Shown piece by piece: positions 31,596-39,932 of a stretch of 49,279 nt of DNA (positions are counted from its first letter, which is position 1; each line of letters starts with the position of its first letter). Source of the stretch: an uncultured Microbacterium sp. Lineage in GTDB: Bacteria; Actinomycetota; Actinomycetes; Actinomycetales; Microbacteriaceae. The position numbers and the translations under genes are program-made. The stretch spans positions 1 through 49,279 of the forward strand of contig NZ_CANLCY010000006.1 in assembly GCF_947489255.1 (NCBI RefSeq), read 5' to 3'. Under the pieces are notes generated by a model. The model saw only the letters and a list, made by a program, of their open reading frames with translations, did not search any database and had not been told where the DNA came from.

Positions 31596-31601
31596 TAGTG
31601 T
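31596..31601 (+). promoter_or_regulatory. -10 box of the orphan TTA-containing gene (leaderless)
   Basis: TAGTGT ends 6 nt before GTG 31608, the same leaderless geometry as other genes here. Confidence 0.45.
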
Positions 31602-31607
31602 CCGAGG

Positions 31608-32669
31608 GTGCGAATCCTCCTGAACGAACCCAACGTCGACGTGTCTCACTGCCAGGCGACGATCACGACCGACGAGGACGCGAGCGAGAGCGACTTCGAT
31701 GCGCCCTGGGTCGATGAGAGTAATGGACTGTGCGGCGCTGGTGTCCCCGGGGTGCTCGAACTGATCACGGGAACGCACACGGGCAAGGTGCCGTTCTGCA
31801 TCGAGTTGCACGAGTCCGAGCCCGTGGTGGATGCGGTGTGGGACGAGGTCGTGGAGGTCTCGTTCGCAACAGGATCCGACGAGGCGTACCTCGCCGGCTT
31901 GATGAGCACGGGATTCTGGTTTCCGCTCCCGCGCGGTGACTACCGTGTTCGGTATTGCGCTCGGGGGCTGGATGAAGCACAGCACGGCGACGATGGGGAC
32001 GAGCAGTATCTCCTGCAGTTCTGGCCTGCTGCGCCTGCTCCCGGCCAGATCCTCGTGCAGACCAGCGAGCACGCCGCCTACCGGCATCGATCCCGGCGCA
32101 CGCTGGCCCTGGAAGAGTTGACTGAGCAAGACCTGTCGGAGATCTCCGAGCGCACGGCACGTGGCCGCGAGCGGTGGGGTGACCGCGTTCCGAACGATCG
32201 CCTCCTGGCACTGGTCGATGCGGGGATGCCACTGCGCGCGCTGACGGAGCTCGACGTGGACCTCGAGTTCGCCTTAGCCGAGGCCGACGACCCCCTCCAT
32301 CGCCGCGTGGCCGCATGGGCAGCTCTGGAGTGCCTTGACGTGGCAGGGCTGAGCATGCTGCCGATGTACGAGCCCGCGGTGCAAACCTTCCGCCGGGGAG
32401 AGCCGGCGCCCGAACCGTTCGATCAGCCCCGATACAGCTGGGACGTCCTCGAATGGTCGCAGCCTCGGCGGACGGAAGTGACCTCGCCTGTCGACGGCGA
32501 GGGCTCTCAATCGCAGCAAGAATGGGCCAATCGCACGCTGTGGTATTCCACGGATCGGGATTCTTTAGTCGCCGTGCTTTCCGTCGTCGTGTGCCTGGCC
32601 TACGTCCGCGGACGCGACGGCTACCGGCGAGCGTTCACTGATCTTCGGGCCCGATTCCCCGGACTTTGA
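31608..32669 (+). CDS. hypothetical protein, probable recent insertion
   Basis: A 353-residue soluble acidic protein of unknown function. The N-terminal 160 residues look beta-rich and end with GDYRVRYCARGLDEAQHGDDGDEQYLLQFWPAAPAPGQILVQTSEHAAYRH, a pattern I associate with uncharacterised actinobacterial proteins found near immunity or defence genes; this is recollection, not a search. The C-terminal part is helical (RVPNDRLLALVDAGMPLRALTELDVDLEFALAEADDPLHRRVAAWAALECL). It contains two TTA codons (in EFALAE and RDSLVA), rare at this GC. The gene lies between a kinase-end remnant and the intact kinase, the mark of an insertion. GTG start is leaderless. Confidence 0.75.
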   Translation: MRILLNEPNVDVSHCQATITTDEDASESDFDAPWVDESNGLCGAGVPGVLELITGTHTGKVPFCIELHESEPVVDAVWDEVVEVSFATGSDEAYLAGLMSTGFWFPLPRGDYRVRYCARGLDEAQHGDDGDEQYLLQFWPAAPAPGQILVQTSEHAAYRHRSRRTLALEELTEQDLSEISERTARGRERWGDRVPNDRLLALVDAGMPLRALTELDVDLEFALAEADDPLHRRVAAWAALECLDVAGLSMLPMYEPAVQTFRRGEPAPEPFDQPRYSWDVLEWSQPRRTEVTSPVDGEGSQSQQEWANRTLWYSTDRDSLVAVLSVVVCLAYVRGRDGYRRAFTDLRARFPGL

Positions 32670-32691
32670 TGTAAACGCTACGCCTGACCCC

Positions 32692-34260
32692 TCACACCGG
32701 ATCGGCGGGCTTCGCGGGCAGGCGCACCTCGAACGTCGTGTCGCCGGGAGAGCTCTGCACGGTGATGGTGCCGTTGTGGGCGTCGACGATCGCGCGCGCG
32801 ATCGAGAGGCCGAGTCCCGTGCCGCCGGTCTTGCGGTCGCGGGAGCGGTCGGCCCGCGCGAAGCGCTCGAACAGCTGCGAGGCGACGGAGGGGTCGATGC
32901 CGGGGCCGTCGTCATGCACGCGCAGCACCGCCTCGGCGCCCTCGTGCGCGACCGACACGGTCACCGTACTGCCGGCGGGCGTGTGCGTGCGGGCGTTGGC
33001 GAGCAGATTCGCGACCACCTGGTGCAGGCGCGACGCGTCGCCGGCGAGCTCGACCGGCTCGTCGGGAACGTCGATGCTCCACGAGTGGTCGGGACCGGCC
33101 GGGCGGGCATCTCCCACCGCTTCGACGGCGAGCTGCGTCAGGTCGACGGAGCCGTAGACGAGCTCCTGCCCTTCATCGAGCCGCGCCAGCAGCAGCAGGT
33201 CTTCGACGAGCGTGGTCATGCGCAGCGACTGCGCCTGGATGCGCTCGAGCGACTGCTCGGTGGTCTCGACCGCGAGGGCGGTGCGCTGCCGGCTCTCGTC
33301 GTCCTGGGCCTGACGCATGGCGCGCAGTGACAGCTCCGAGAAACCCCGGATGGATGCCAGGGGCGTGCGCAGCTCGTGACTGGCGTCGGCGACGAACCGG
33401 CGCATGAGCTCCTCGTTGCGTTGGCGGGCGGACAGCGAGGCGTCGACGCGGTCGAGGAGGGTGTTCAAGGCCAGGCCGACCTGCCCGATCTCGGTGTGGT
33501 CGTCGACCTGGTCGGCCGGAACGCGTTCCGTGATCGACACGTCGCCCTGGTCCATGCGCAGCGACGCGACGCGCGTGGCGGTCTCGGCGACCGAGCGGAG
33601 GGGCCGGAGGCCGAGACGGATGACGATGGCGATGATCGCGCCGAGCAGCAGCAGGCCGCCGGTGGTGACGAGGGCGACGGTCGTGAGGATCGCGCCGATC
33701 GTGCTCGTGACGCTGGAGAGGGGCAAGCCGACCAGGAAGAGACTGTCGCCGCCGGGCGCGGGGAAGGTGCGCACCAGGTACTCGCCGAGGTTGGGCAGTT
33801 CAACGGTCTGGGCGTTCGACTCCTCCGCCGCCTGCAGGCTGTCGGCGATGCGGCTCAGGTCGTCCGCCGACAGGGCGCGGGCTCCCTCGTCGCCCACGAC
33901 GGCGCCGGTGATCCCCGCACCCCGCGAGTTCATGACCAGCAGCGTGCCGGGATCGAAGAACCCGGATGCCAGAACCTGTTCCGCGGAGTTCTGGAAGATC
34001 GTGCGCTGCTGGATGGAGGCGGCCGCCTCATCGACCTGCGCCCCGAGGTTGACGTAGAGGACGCCGCTGAGGATCGCGCTCGTGGAGATGCCGATCATCA
34101 CGAGGATGAACGCCACCATGCCGATGACCGCCGTCATCAGCCGCGCCTGCAGCGTCCAGGGTCGCCGCCGTAACCGCTGGAACCGGGTCTCGGCGGCGGG
34201 CGCGGAAGGAGCCGGCGCGGCAGGGGGGACCGGGGGAGCCGGCCGGGGAGGCAGGGTCAC
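32692..34260 (-). CDS. sensor histidine kinase
   Basis: A 522-residue two-component kinase. Order: Pro-rich N-terminus, TM1 (about 42-68), an extracytoplasmic sensor region (70-187), TM2 (188-213), HAMP (214-268), HisKA with H295 in FVADASHELRTPLASIRGFSEL, then the ATPase: VVANLLANARTHTP (N box), VHDDGPGID (G1), LFERFARADRS (F), GGTGLGLSIARAIVDAH (G2). The GTG start at 34260 overlaps the response-regulator stop as GTGA, so the pair is coupled; a longer in-frame start inside the regulator gene is rejected. The signal is unknown. Its last 57 bp are duplicated at 31380-31440. Confidence 0.93.
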   Translation of the reverse strand: MTLPPRPAPPVPPAAPAPSAPAAETRFQRLRRRPWTLQARLMTAVIGMVAFILVMIGISTSAILSGVLYVNLGAQVDEAAASIQQRTIFQNSAEQVLASGFFDPGTLLVMNSRGAGITGAVVGDEGARALSADDLSRIADSLQAAEESNAQTVELPNLGEYLVRTFPAPGGDSLFLVGLPLSSVTSTIGAILTTVALVTTGGLLLLGAIIAIVIRLGLRPLRSVAETATRVASLRMDQGDVSITERVPADQVDDHTEIGQVGLALNTLLDRVDASLSARQRNEELMRRFVADASHELRTPLASIRGFSELSLRAMRQAQDDESRQRTALAVETTEQSLERIQAQSLRMTTLVEDLLLLARLDEGQELVYGSVDLTQLAVEAVGDARPAGPDHSWSIDVPDEPVELAGDASRLHQVVANLLANARTHTPAGSTVTVSVAHEGAEAVLRVHDDGPGIDPSVASQLFERFARADRSRDRKTGGTGLGLSIARAIVDAHNGTITVQSSPGDTTFEVRLPAKPADPV

Positions 34261-35000
34261 TGGGGGGCTTTGATCATGTAGCCGACGCCGCGGACCGTGT
34301 GGATGAGCGGCTCGTTGCCCGCGTCGATCTTCTTGCGCAGGTACGAGATGTAGAGCTCGACGACGCTGGAGCGTCCGCCGAAGTCGTAGTTCCACACGCG
34401 GTCGAGGATCTGGGCCTTCGACACCACGCGGCGCTGGTTGCGCATGAGGAAGCGCAGGAGCTCGAACTCGGTCGCGGTCAGTTCGATCTCGCGATCGCCC
34501 CGCACGACCTCGTGGCTGTCCTCGTTCAGCGACAGGTCGCCCACGCGCAGGATCGGCTCGGAGTCGCGTGTCAGGGCGGTACCGGCACGACGCATGAGTC
34601 CCCGCAGGCGCGCCACGACCTCCTCGAGGCTGAAGGGCTTGGTGACGTAGTCGTCGCCCCCGGCGGTGAGGCCCGCGACGCGATCGGCCACGGCATCCTT
34701 CGCGGTGAGGAAGAGCACGGGCACGTCGTTGCCCGAGTGGCGCAGACGCTGCAGCACGGCCATGCCGTCGAGGTCGGGCATCATGATGTCGAGCACCATG
34801 GCATCCGGTTCGAAGTCGCGCGCGGCCGTCAGGGCGTCGAAGCCCGAGCCGGCGGTCTTCACCTCCCAGCCCTCCATGCGCAGGGCCATCGACAGCAGGT
34901 CGGTGAGCATCTGCTCGTCGTCGACGACGAGCACGCGCAGCGCGCTCCCGTCGGGGCGGGTGAAGGCGGGGGCGGCGGCGGTCGCGGTCATGGAACTCAT
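34257..35000 (-). CDS. OmpR/PhoP-family response regulator
   Basis: A 247-residue regulator. Receiver domain: acidic pair VVDDEQ (D27, D28), phosphoacceptor D71 in MVLDIMMPDLDG, switch Thr in LFLTAKD and Lys in YVTKPFSLEEVVARLR. DNA-binding winged helix: IELTATEFELLRFLMRNQRRVVSKAQILDRVWNYDFGGRSSVVELYISYLRKKIDAGN..IHTVRGVGYMIK. The closest known pattern is the mycobacterial PhoP/TrcR group. ATG 35000 overlaps the vanZ stop (ATGA); a second ATG lies three codons in. Three CATA-type direct repeats lie upstream, within the end of vanZ. Confidence 0.94.
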   Translation of the reverse strand: MSSMTATAAAPAFTRPDGSALRVLVVDDEQMLTDLLSMALRMEGWEVKTAGSGFDALTAARDFEPDAMVLDIMMPDLDGMAVLQRLRHSGNDVPVLFLTAKDAVADRVAGLTAGGDDYVTKPFSLEEVVARLRGLMRRAGTALTRDSEPILRVGDLSLNEDSHEVVRGDREIELTATEFELLRFLMRNQRRVVSKAQILDRVWNYDFGGRSSVVELYISYLRKKIDAGNEPLIHTVRGVGYMIKAPQ

Positions 35001-35476
35001 TGTGCGCTCGTATCTATGAGCTTTCTATGGCGAGGCTTATGGGAATGCTGTGAGCCGGCGATCCGACGGCTGAGCAGGGCCCCGATCCCCACGCCGACGG
35101 CCGCTCCGAGCGTGTTCGCGACCACGTCCCGCATGTCGGCGACCCGGGTGGGCAGGAACAGCAGCTGCGTGGTCTCGATCGCGACGCTCGTCACCAGGCC
35201 GAGGAGGATGCCGTGCCACCATCGGCCTCTCCACGCGACGGTCAAGATGCCCAGGGGGACGAACAGCAGCACGTTGGCGCTGAATTCGACCGCGTCGAAG
35301 GTGATCCACGCCGTGCCGGGCCACGACGCCAGCGCGCGGAACACGTGCTGCAGGATGCCACCCACGCGGTCGTCGTAGATCGAGGGGCGCAGCGTCATCC
35401 ACCACACCGCCGCGGCATAGACGCACGAGGCGGCGACGAGCAGTGCCCGTCGCCGCCTCGACCGACCGATGGTCAG
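34997..35476 (-). CDS. VanZ-family membrane protein
   Basis: About 160 residues with four hydrophobic segments: ALLVAASCVYAAAVWWMTLRPS, DAVEFSANVLLFVPLGILTVAW, GILLGLVTSVAIETTQLLFLPTRVAD and DVVANTLGAAVGVGIGALL. The FxxNVLLFVPLG and SxxxETxQ patterns identify the VanZ-like domain, known from glycopeptide and teicoplanin resistance loci but widespread with unclear function. Start is uncertain: no ATG/GTG lies before TM1 in frame; a CTG at 35476 following GGCGGAAG would include it, whereas GTG 35407 would cut it. The stop overlaps the response-regulator ATG. Confidence 0.72.
   Translation of the reverse strand: MTIGRSRRRRALLVAASCVYAAAVWWMTLRPSIYDDRVGGILQHVFRALASWPGTAWITFDAVEFSANVLLFVPLGILTVAWRGRWWHGILLGLVTSVAIETTQLLFLPTRVADMRDVVANTLGAAVGVGIGALLSRRIAGSQHSHKPRHRKLIDTSAQ
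35014..35041 (-). promoter_or_regulatory. direct-repeat response-regulator box candidate
   Basis: On the plus strand CTATG occurs at 35014 and 35025 (11 bp apart) and TTATG at 35037, i.e. CATA(A/G) three times with 11-12-bp spacing on the minus strand, 14-41 bp before the regulator ATG. One-helical-turn direct repeats are the usual binding sites of OmpR/PhoP-type regulators, so this may be an autoregulatory site and internal promoter. Confidence 0.45.
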
Positions 35477-37068
35477 TGGGTGTCTTCCGCCTCGATCTCG
35501 GTACGGTCGCCCGACCAGAGGGTGTGGAAGGTGCCCTCCTTGTCGATGCGGCGGTAGGTGTGCGCTCCGAAGAAGTCGCGCTGGCCCTGGATCAGCGCGG
35601 CGGGCAGACGATCGGCGCGCAGGCCGTCGTAGTACGCCAGCGACGAGCTGAACGCGGGAGCGGGGATGCCGCTCGCCGCCGACAGCGAGACGATGTGGCG
35701 CCACGCGTCCTGGGCGCGGCCGAGGGCCTCGACGAAGTACGGGGCGGTCAGCAGCACGGGCAGTTCGGCCTCGGCGTCGTAGGCCTCAGCGATGCGGTTG
35801 AGGAACTGCGCGCGGATGATGCAGCCGCCCCGCCAGATCTTCGACACCGCGCCCAGGTCGATGTTCCAGTCGTACTGCGCAGCTCCCGCGCGGATCTCGT
35901 CGAAGCCCTGCGAGTAGGCGACGATCTTCGACGCGTACAGCGCCAGACGCACCTGCTCGATGAACGCGTCGGCGTCTTCGCCCGCGAGCACGTCGGTGCC
36001 GGAGGGACCGGGCAGCTCGCGCGAGACCTCGCGCTGCTCGGGGTGGCTCGACAGCGACCGTGCGAAGGTCGCCTCGGCGATACCCGAGACGGGAACGCCC
36101 AGATCGAGGGCGGTCTGCACGGTCCAGGCTCCAGTGCCCTTGGCGCCGGCCTGGTCGAGGATGACGTCGACGAGCGGCTTGCCGGTGTCGGCGTCGGTCT
36201 GGCGCAAAACCTCGGCCGTGATCTCGATGAGGTACGACTCCAGCTCGCCGCGGTTCCACTCGGCGAACACGTCGGCGATCTCGGCCGGGCTCTTGCCGGT
36301 GGCGCGACGGATGAGGTCGTACGCCTCGGCGATGAGCTGCATGTCGGCGTACTCGATGCCGTTGTGCACCATCTTCACGAAGTGACCCGCACCGTCGTGG
36401 CCGACGTGCGTCACGCACGGCTCGCCCTCGGCGACCGCGGCGATGGACTTCAGGATCGGGCCGAGCGTGGCCCAGGCCTCGTCGGAACCGCCCGGCATGA
36501 TCGAGGGGCCGCGCAGCGCGCCCTCCTCGCCGCCCGAGACGCCCATTCCGACGAAGTTGATGCCCGTGTCGCGCACGGCCTTCTCGCGGCGGATGGTGTC
36601 GGTGAACAGGGCGTTGCCGCCGTCGACGATGATGTCGCCGGGCTCGAACACCTTCACCAGCTCGTCGATGACGAAGTCGGTCGGACGCCCGGCCTTGACC
36701 ATGATGATCGCGGTACGCGGCTTCGACAGCGACGCGGCGAAGTCCTCGTACGAGAACGAGGCGACGAAGTTCGCCTCGGGGTGCTGCTCGAGCACGTGCT
36801 CGGTCTTGTCCTGGCTGCGGTTGAAGATCGCGACCGTGTTGCCCTCGCGGCTGGCGAGGTTGCGGGCGAGATTCGAGCCCATGACGGCCAGACCCACCAC
36901 GCCGATGTTGGCGCGGCCGTCGCCTTCGCCCGCGGGGCGCGAATCGGCCTCGGCGGTGGGGCGGTCCACCTCTTCGATGCCGGGCGCACCCTCGTGCACC
37001 TGAGCGGCCTGGTGGGGGGCCTGATCCTGGTCGGTCGAAGGTCCGGTCGGGGGAGTGGTCGACGTCAT
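35473..37068 (-). CDS. gnd: 6-phosphogluconate dehydrogenase, decarboxylating
   Basis: A 531-residue NADP-dependent enzyme giving ribulose-5-phosphate and CO2. Rossmann motif NIGVVGLAVMGSNLARN, VDGGNALFTDTIRRE, the signature GMGVSGGEEGALRGPSIMPGG, HVGHDGAGHFVKMVHNGIEYADMQLIAEAY (catalytic Lys and Glu) and IIRAQFLNRI confirm it. The protein is about 50 residues longer at the N-terminus than usual; TSTTPPTGPSTDQDQAPHQAAQVHEGAPGIEEVDRP.. is polar and likely disordered. ATG 37068 is used because no later ATG fits. It belongs with gntK in the gluconate locus. Confidence 0.94.
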   Translation of the reverse strand: MTSTTPPTGPSTDQDQAPHQAAQVHEGAPGIEEVDRPTAEADSRPAGEGDGRANIGVVGLAVMGSNLARNLASREGNTVAIFNRSQDKTEHVLEQHPEANFVASFSYEDFAASLSKPRTAIIMVKAGRPTDFVIDELVKVFEPGDIIVDGGNALFTDTIRREKAVRDTGINFVGMGVSGGEEGALRGPSIMPGGSDEAWATLGPILKSIAAVAEGEPCVTHVGHDGAGHFVKMVHNGIEYADMQLIAEAYDLIRRATGKSPAEIADVFAEWNRGELESYLIEITAEVLRQTDADTGKPLVDVILDQAGAKGTGAWTVQTALDLGVPVSGIAEATFARSLSSHPEQREVSRELPGPSGTDVLAGEDADAFIEQVRLALYASKIVAYSQGFDEIRAGAAQYDWNIDLGAVSKIWRGGCIIRAQFLNRIAEAYDAEAELPVLLTAPYFVEALGRAQDAWRHIVSLSAASGIPAPAFSSSLAYYDGLRADRLPAALIQGQRDFFGAHTYRRIDKEGTFHTLWSGDRTEIEAEDTH

Positions 37069-37153
37069 GCGTTGCTCCGTATTCAGGTGCGAAGGGGGTG
37101 GCGGGCTCACGCGGGCCGCCTCCGCCACTTTATCGGCTCGGCCCGCGCGTGTT

Positions 37154-37666
37154 TCAGGAGGGGGTGGATGCCAGGTGGAGGCGGTCGACGACCTCCTGCA
37201 CCTGCTCTCCCGGCGTCAGGTCGAGGTCGACGTGGATGGCCTGCTCGTCGGCATCCGGGAATTCCAGGGTCTCGAACTGCGAGGTGAGCAGCGCGGGCGG
37301 CATGAAGTGCCCCTGGCGGCGCAGCAGACGGTCGAGCACGAGCTTCGGGTCGCCCATGAGCAGCACGAAGGTGACGTCGTCGCGGCGCAGCACGTCGCGG
37401 TAGGTGCGCTTGAGGGCCGAGCAGGTGATGATGCCCGGGCGGCCGGCGGCGACCTGCCCGTCGATCCACGCGGCGACGCGGTCGAGCCAGGGCCAGCGGT
37501 CGTCGTCGTTCAGGGCGTGACCGGATGCCATCTTCGCGACGTTCTCGGCCGGGTGCAGGTCGTCGCCTTCCTGGAAGTCCCACCCGAGACGACCGGCGAG
37601 CATGCCGGCGACGGTGGACTTGCCGGTGCCGGCGGGGCCCATGAACACGAGGACGGGGACGGTCAT
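37154..37666 (-). CDS. gntK: gluconokinase
   Basis: A 170-residue P-loop kinase phosphorylating D-gluconate to 6-phosphogluconate. VFMGPAGTGKSTVAGMLA is the Walker A near the start, followed by FQEGDDLHPAENVAKMASGHALNDDDRWPWL (substrate site), ITCSALKRTYRDVLR and GHFMPPALLTSQFETLE (lid). All are typical of the GntK/IdnK family. It sits between gnd and gntR on the same strand, 85 bp from gnd, 41 bp from gntR, and has a GAGAGAAGC ribosome binding site. Confidence 0.95.
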   Translation of the reverse strand: MTVPVLVFMGPAGTGKSTVAGMLAGRLGWDFQEGDDLHPAENVAKMASGHALNDDDRWPWLDRVAAWIDGQVAAGRPGIITCSALKRTYRDVLRRDDVTFVLLMGDPKLVLDRLLRRQGHFMPPALLTSQFETLEFPDADEQAIHVDLDLTPGEQVQEVVDRLHLASTPS

Positions 37667-37707
37667 TGCTTCTCTCTTCGTCGGGGGAAGGGGGCGGTCG
37701 GGAGGGG

Positions 37708-38403
37708 TCAGATGGAGCGGCGGACTTCGGTGAGCACGGCGGCGACGTAGAGCCGCGTGTGCTCCTCGGCGGCGTCGGCGTCGGCCCGGCTGATCGCGAC
37801 GGCGGTGGCGACGTGGTTGTCGAGCGCGTCGGGGTTCGGGATGCCGGGGGTCAAGCCGTGCATCGCGCGACCCTCGATCGCGGCGGCGATCGGGGCGCGT
37901 GCGGCGGCGAGCATGAGGTTGCCGCTGGAGACGAGGATCAGGTCGTGGAAGGCGATGTCGGCCGCGAGGTACTCGGGCGAGTTGCCGAGGCCGGCGGCGC
38001 CGAGGCGTTCGAGCTCCTCGGCCAGGCGGAGGATCTCCCCGCGCTGCAGGTCGGTCGCCCGACGGGCGCTCAGTCGCGCGGCGACGGGTTCGATCGCGGC
38101 GCGCAGCTCCGTGGTGTTCGCGATGAGCTGGTCGCGGCGCTTGCCGGCGAGCTGCCAGCCGATCAGCGCGGTGTCCAGGGCGCTCCAGTCGGCGGCCGGG
38201 CGGACGGTGATGCCGACGCGCCGGCGCTGTTGGAGCATGCCCATCGCTTCCAGCACGCGCACGGCCTCGCGGACGACCGTGCGGGAGACGCCGTACTCGG
38301 CTTCGAGGGTGGCGAGGGTCAGGACGTGGCCCGCAGGGAGCTCTCCGTCGACGATGCGCATGCCGAGGGCGTCCAGCAGTGATCCGTGTGACGCTCGCGC
38401 CAT
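37708..38403 (-). CDS. gntR: GntR/FadR-family (FCD) regulator of the gluconate locus
   Basis: A 231-residue repressor: N-terminal winged HTH with LATLEAEYGVSRTVVREAVRVLEAMGMLQQRRRVGITV and a C-terminal FCD helical domain with metal-type ligand residues in EYLAADIAFHDLILVSSGN and DALDNHVATAVAISRADADAAEEHTRLYV. The effector is probably gluconate or a phosphorylated derivative, from context. The ATG has AAGGAGGGGTC upstream. Two palindromes lie in the divergent region before gntP. Confidence 0.9.
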   Translation of the reverse strand: MARASHGSLLDALGMRIVDGELPAGHVLTLATLEAEYGVSRTVVREAVRVLEAMGMLQQRRRVGITVRPAADWSALDTALIGWQLAGKRRDQLIANTTELRAAIEPVAARLSARRATDLQRGEILRLAEELERLGAAGLGNSPEYLAADIAFHDLILVSSGNLMLAAARAPIAAAIEGRAMHGLTPGIPNPDALDNHVATAVAISRADADAAEEHTRLYVAAVLTEVRRSI

Positions 38404-38414
38404 GACCCCTCCTT

Positions 38415-38433
38415 AGGTCGTTAGGTACGACCT
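38415..38433. promoter_or_regulatory. operator candidate 1 of the gntR-gntP region
   Basis: AGGTCGT-TAGGT-ACGACCT is a perfect 7-bp inverted repeat, 12 bp from the gntR start. It is well placed to block gntR transcription and probably also gntP. Confidence 0.6.
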
Positions 38434-38438
38434 TACCT

Positions 38439-38458
38439 TGTCAAAGATACGATCTTTG
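38439..38458. promoter_or_regulatory. operator candidate 2 with a gntR -35 box
   Basis: CAAAGAT-ACG-ATCTTTG (38442-38458) is a perfect 7-bp inverted repeat. Its left edge overlaps TTGACA on the minus strand (38444 to 38439), a perfect -35 for gntR. Confidence 0.6.
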
Positions 38459-38543
38459 TGTGAAGATTCCTTCACTCACCCGTGGGTGCGGGTCGACACA
38501 CAGCTTGCCCGATGCCGCGCCACCCTGAATCAACGGAGATCTC

Positions 38544-39932
38544 TTGGACGACTGGACCCAAACACTCGGCACGGCGCCCCTGCTCGCCATCGCCGCGGGA
38601 GCGATCGCTCTCATCCTCGTGCTCATCATCTGGCTGAAGGTGCACGCGTTCCTCGCGCTCATCATCGTGTCGCTCGTGACGGCGTTCGTCGCCGGCATCC
38701 CCGTGTCGACCATCGTGACCACCTTGACCGGAGGGTTCGGAGGAACCCTCGGCACGGTCGCCCTGCTGGTCGCGCTTGGCGCGATGCTCGGACGGCTGAT
38801 CGAGCACTCGGGTGGCGCGCAGTCGCTCGCCGAGACCTTCGTGCGCATCTTCGGTGAGAAGCGGGCGCCCTTCGCCCTCGGCATCGTGTCGCTCATCCTC
38901 GGCTTCCCGATGTTCTTCGACGCCGGTCTCGTCATGATGCTGCCGATCATCTTCGCGATCGCGCGCCGCGTCTCGGGCAACAACGTGCTCCTGTTCGGCC
39001 TGCCGGCCGCCGCCGCCTTCTCGGTGATGCACGTGTTCCTGCCGCCGCACCCGGGCCCGGTCACCGCGAGCGGCCTCTATGGCGCCAACCTCGGCCTCGT
39101 CCTGATCGTCGGTCTCATCATCGCCTTCCCGATCTGGTACCTCTCGGGCTACCTGTGGGGCAAGTTCATCGCGCGTCGCATCGTGCTGCCGGTCCCGGCC
39201 CTGTTCGGCGACGTCGACGCCGACCAGCCGGCCAACCCGCCCAAGCCGCTCACGGTCATCGCCGTCCTGCTGCTGCCGATGCTGCTCATCTTCCTGAACA
39301 CGGGTCTGACGACCCTCGGCGCCGCCGGCGTCGTCCCGACGGACAACACGTTCGTCCAGGTGCTCATCCTGCTCGGCAACTCGCCCGTCGCCCTCCTCAT
39401 CACCGTGCTCGTCGCGACCGTCGTCTTCGGCTTCCGCCGCGGCGAGAACGGCACCGCGCTCGAGAAGGTCGTCGACTCGGCCCTCGGCCCCGTCTGCTCG
39501 GTGATCCTCATCACCGGCGCCGGCGGCATGTTCGGTGCGGTCCTGCGCGCCTCGGGCATCGGCGACGCCCTGGCCGACAGCCTCGGCGACCTGGGTCTAC
39601 CCGTCATCGTCGCGGCCTACATCATCGCCGTGATCCTGCGTCTCGCGCAGGGTTCGGCCACGGTCGCCCTCGTCACCGCCGCGGGCCTGGCCGCTCCGGC
39701 CGTCATGGCGGGCGACTTCTCGCCGCTGCAGGTCGTCGCCATCACGCTCGCCACCGCCGCGGGCTCCGTGTTCGCCGGTCACGTCAACGACTCCGGCTTC
39801 TGGCTGGTCGGCCGCCTCATGGGCATGGACGTCAAGACCACCCTGAAGACGTGGACGGTGCAGCAGGCGATCGAGTCGGTGCTGGGCTTCCTCGCCGCGC
39901 TTCTCGTGTTTGGCATCGGCGCGCTCCTGTGA
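38544..39932 (+). CDS. gntP: gluconate:H+ symporter
   Basis: A 462-residue permease of the GntP family with about 12-14 hydrophobic segments. Typical regions: GGFGGTLGTVALLVALGAMLGRLIEHSGGAQSLAETF near the N-terminus, ILGFPMFFDAGLVMMLPIIFAIARR, MHVFLPPHPGPVTASGLYGANLGLVL, AQGSATVALVTAAGL and AGHVNDSGFWLVGRLMGMD. TTG 38544 is the start, with ACGGAGATC before it; the family N-terminus matches. The stop overlaps idnO as GTGA. It is divergent from gntR with both operator candidates between. Confidence 0.94.
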   Translation: MDDWTQTLGTAPLLAIAAGAIALILVLIIWLKVHAFLALIIVSLVTAFVAGIPVSTIVTTLTGGFGGTLGTVALLVALGAMLGRLIEHSGGAQSLAETFVRIFGEKRAPFALGIVSLILGFPMFFDAGLVMMLPIIFAIARRVSGNNVLLFGLPAAAAFSVMHVFLPPHPGPVTASGLYGANLGLVLIVGLIIAFPIWYLSGYLWGKFIARRIVLPVPALFGDVDADQPANPPKPLTVIAVLLLPMLLIFLNTGLTTLGAAGVVPTDNTFVQVLILLGNSPVALLITVLVATVVFGFRRGENGTALEKVVDSALGPVCSVILITGAGGMFGAVLRASGIGDALADSLGDLGLPVIVAAYIIAVILRLAQGSATVALVTAAGLAAPAVMAGDFSPLQVVAITLATAAGSVFAGHVNDSGFWLVGRLMGMDVKTTLKTWTVQQAIESVLGFLAALLVFGIGALL

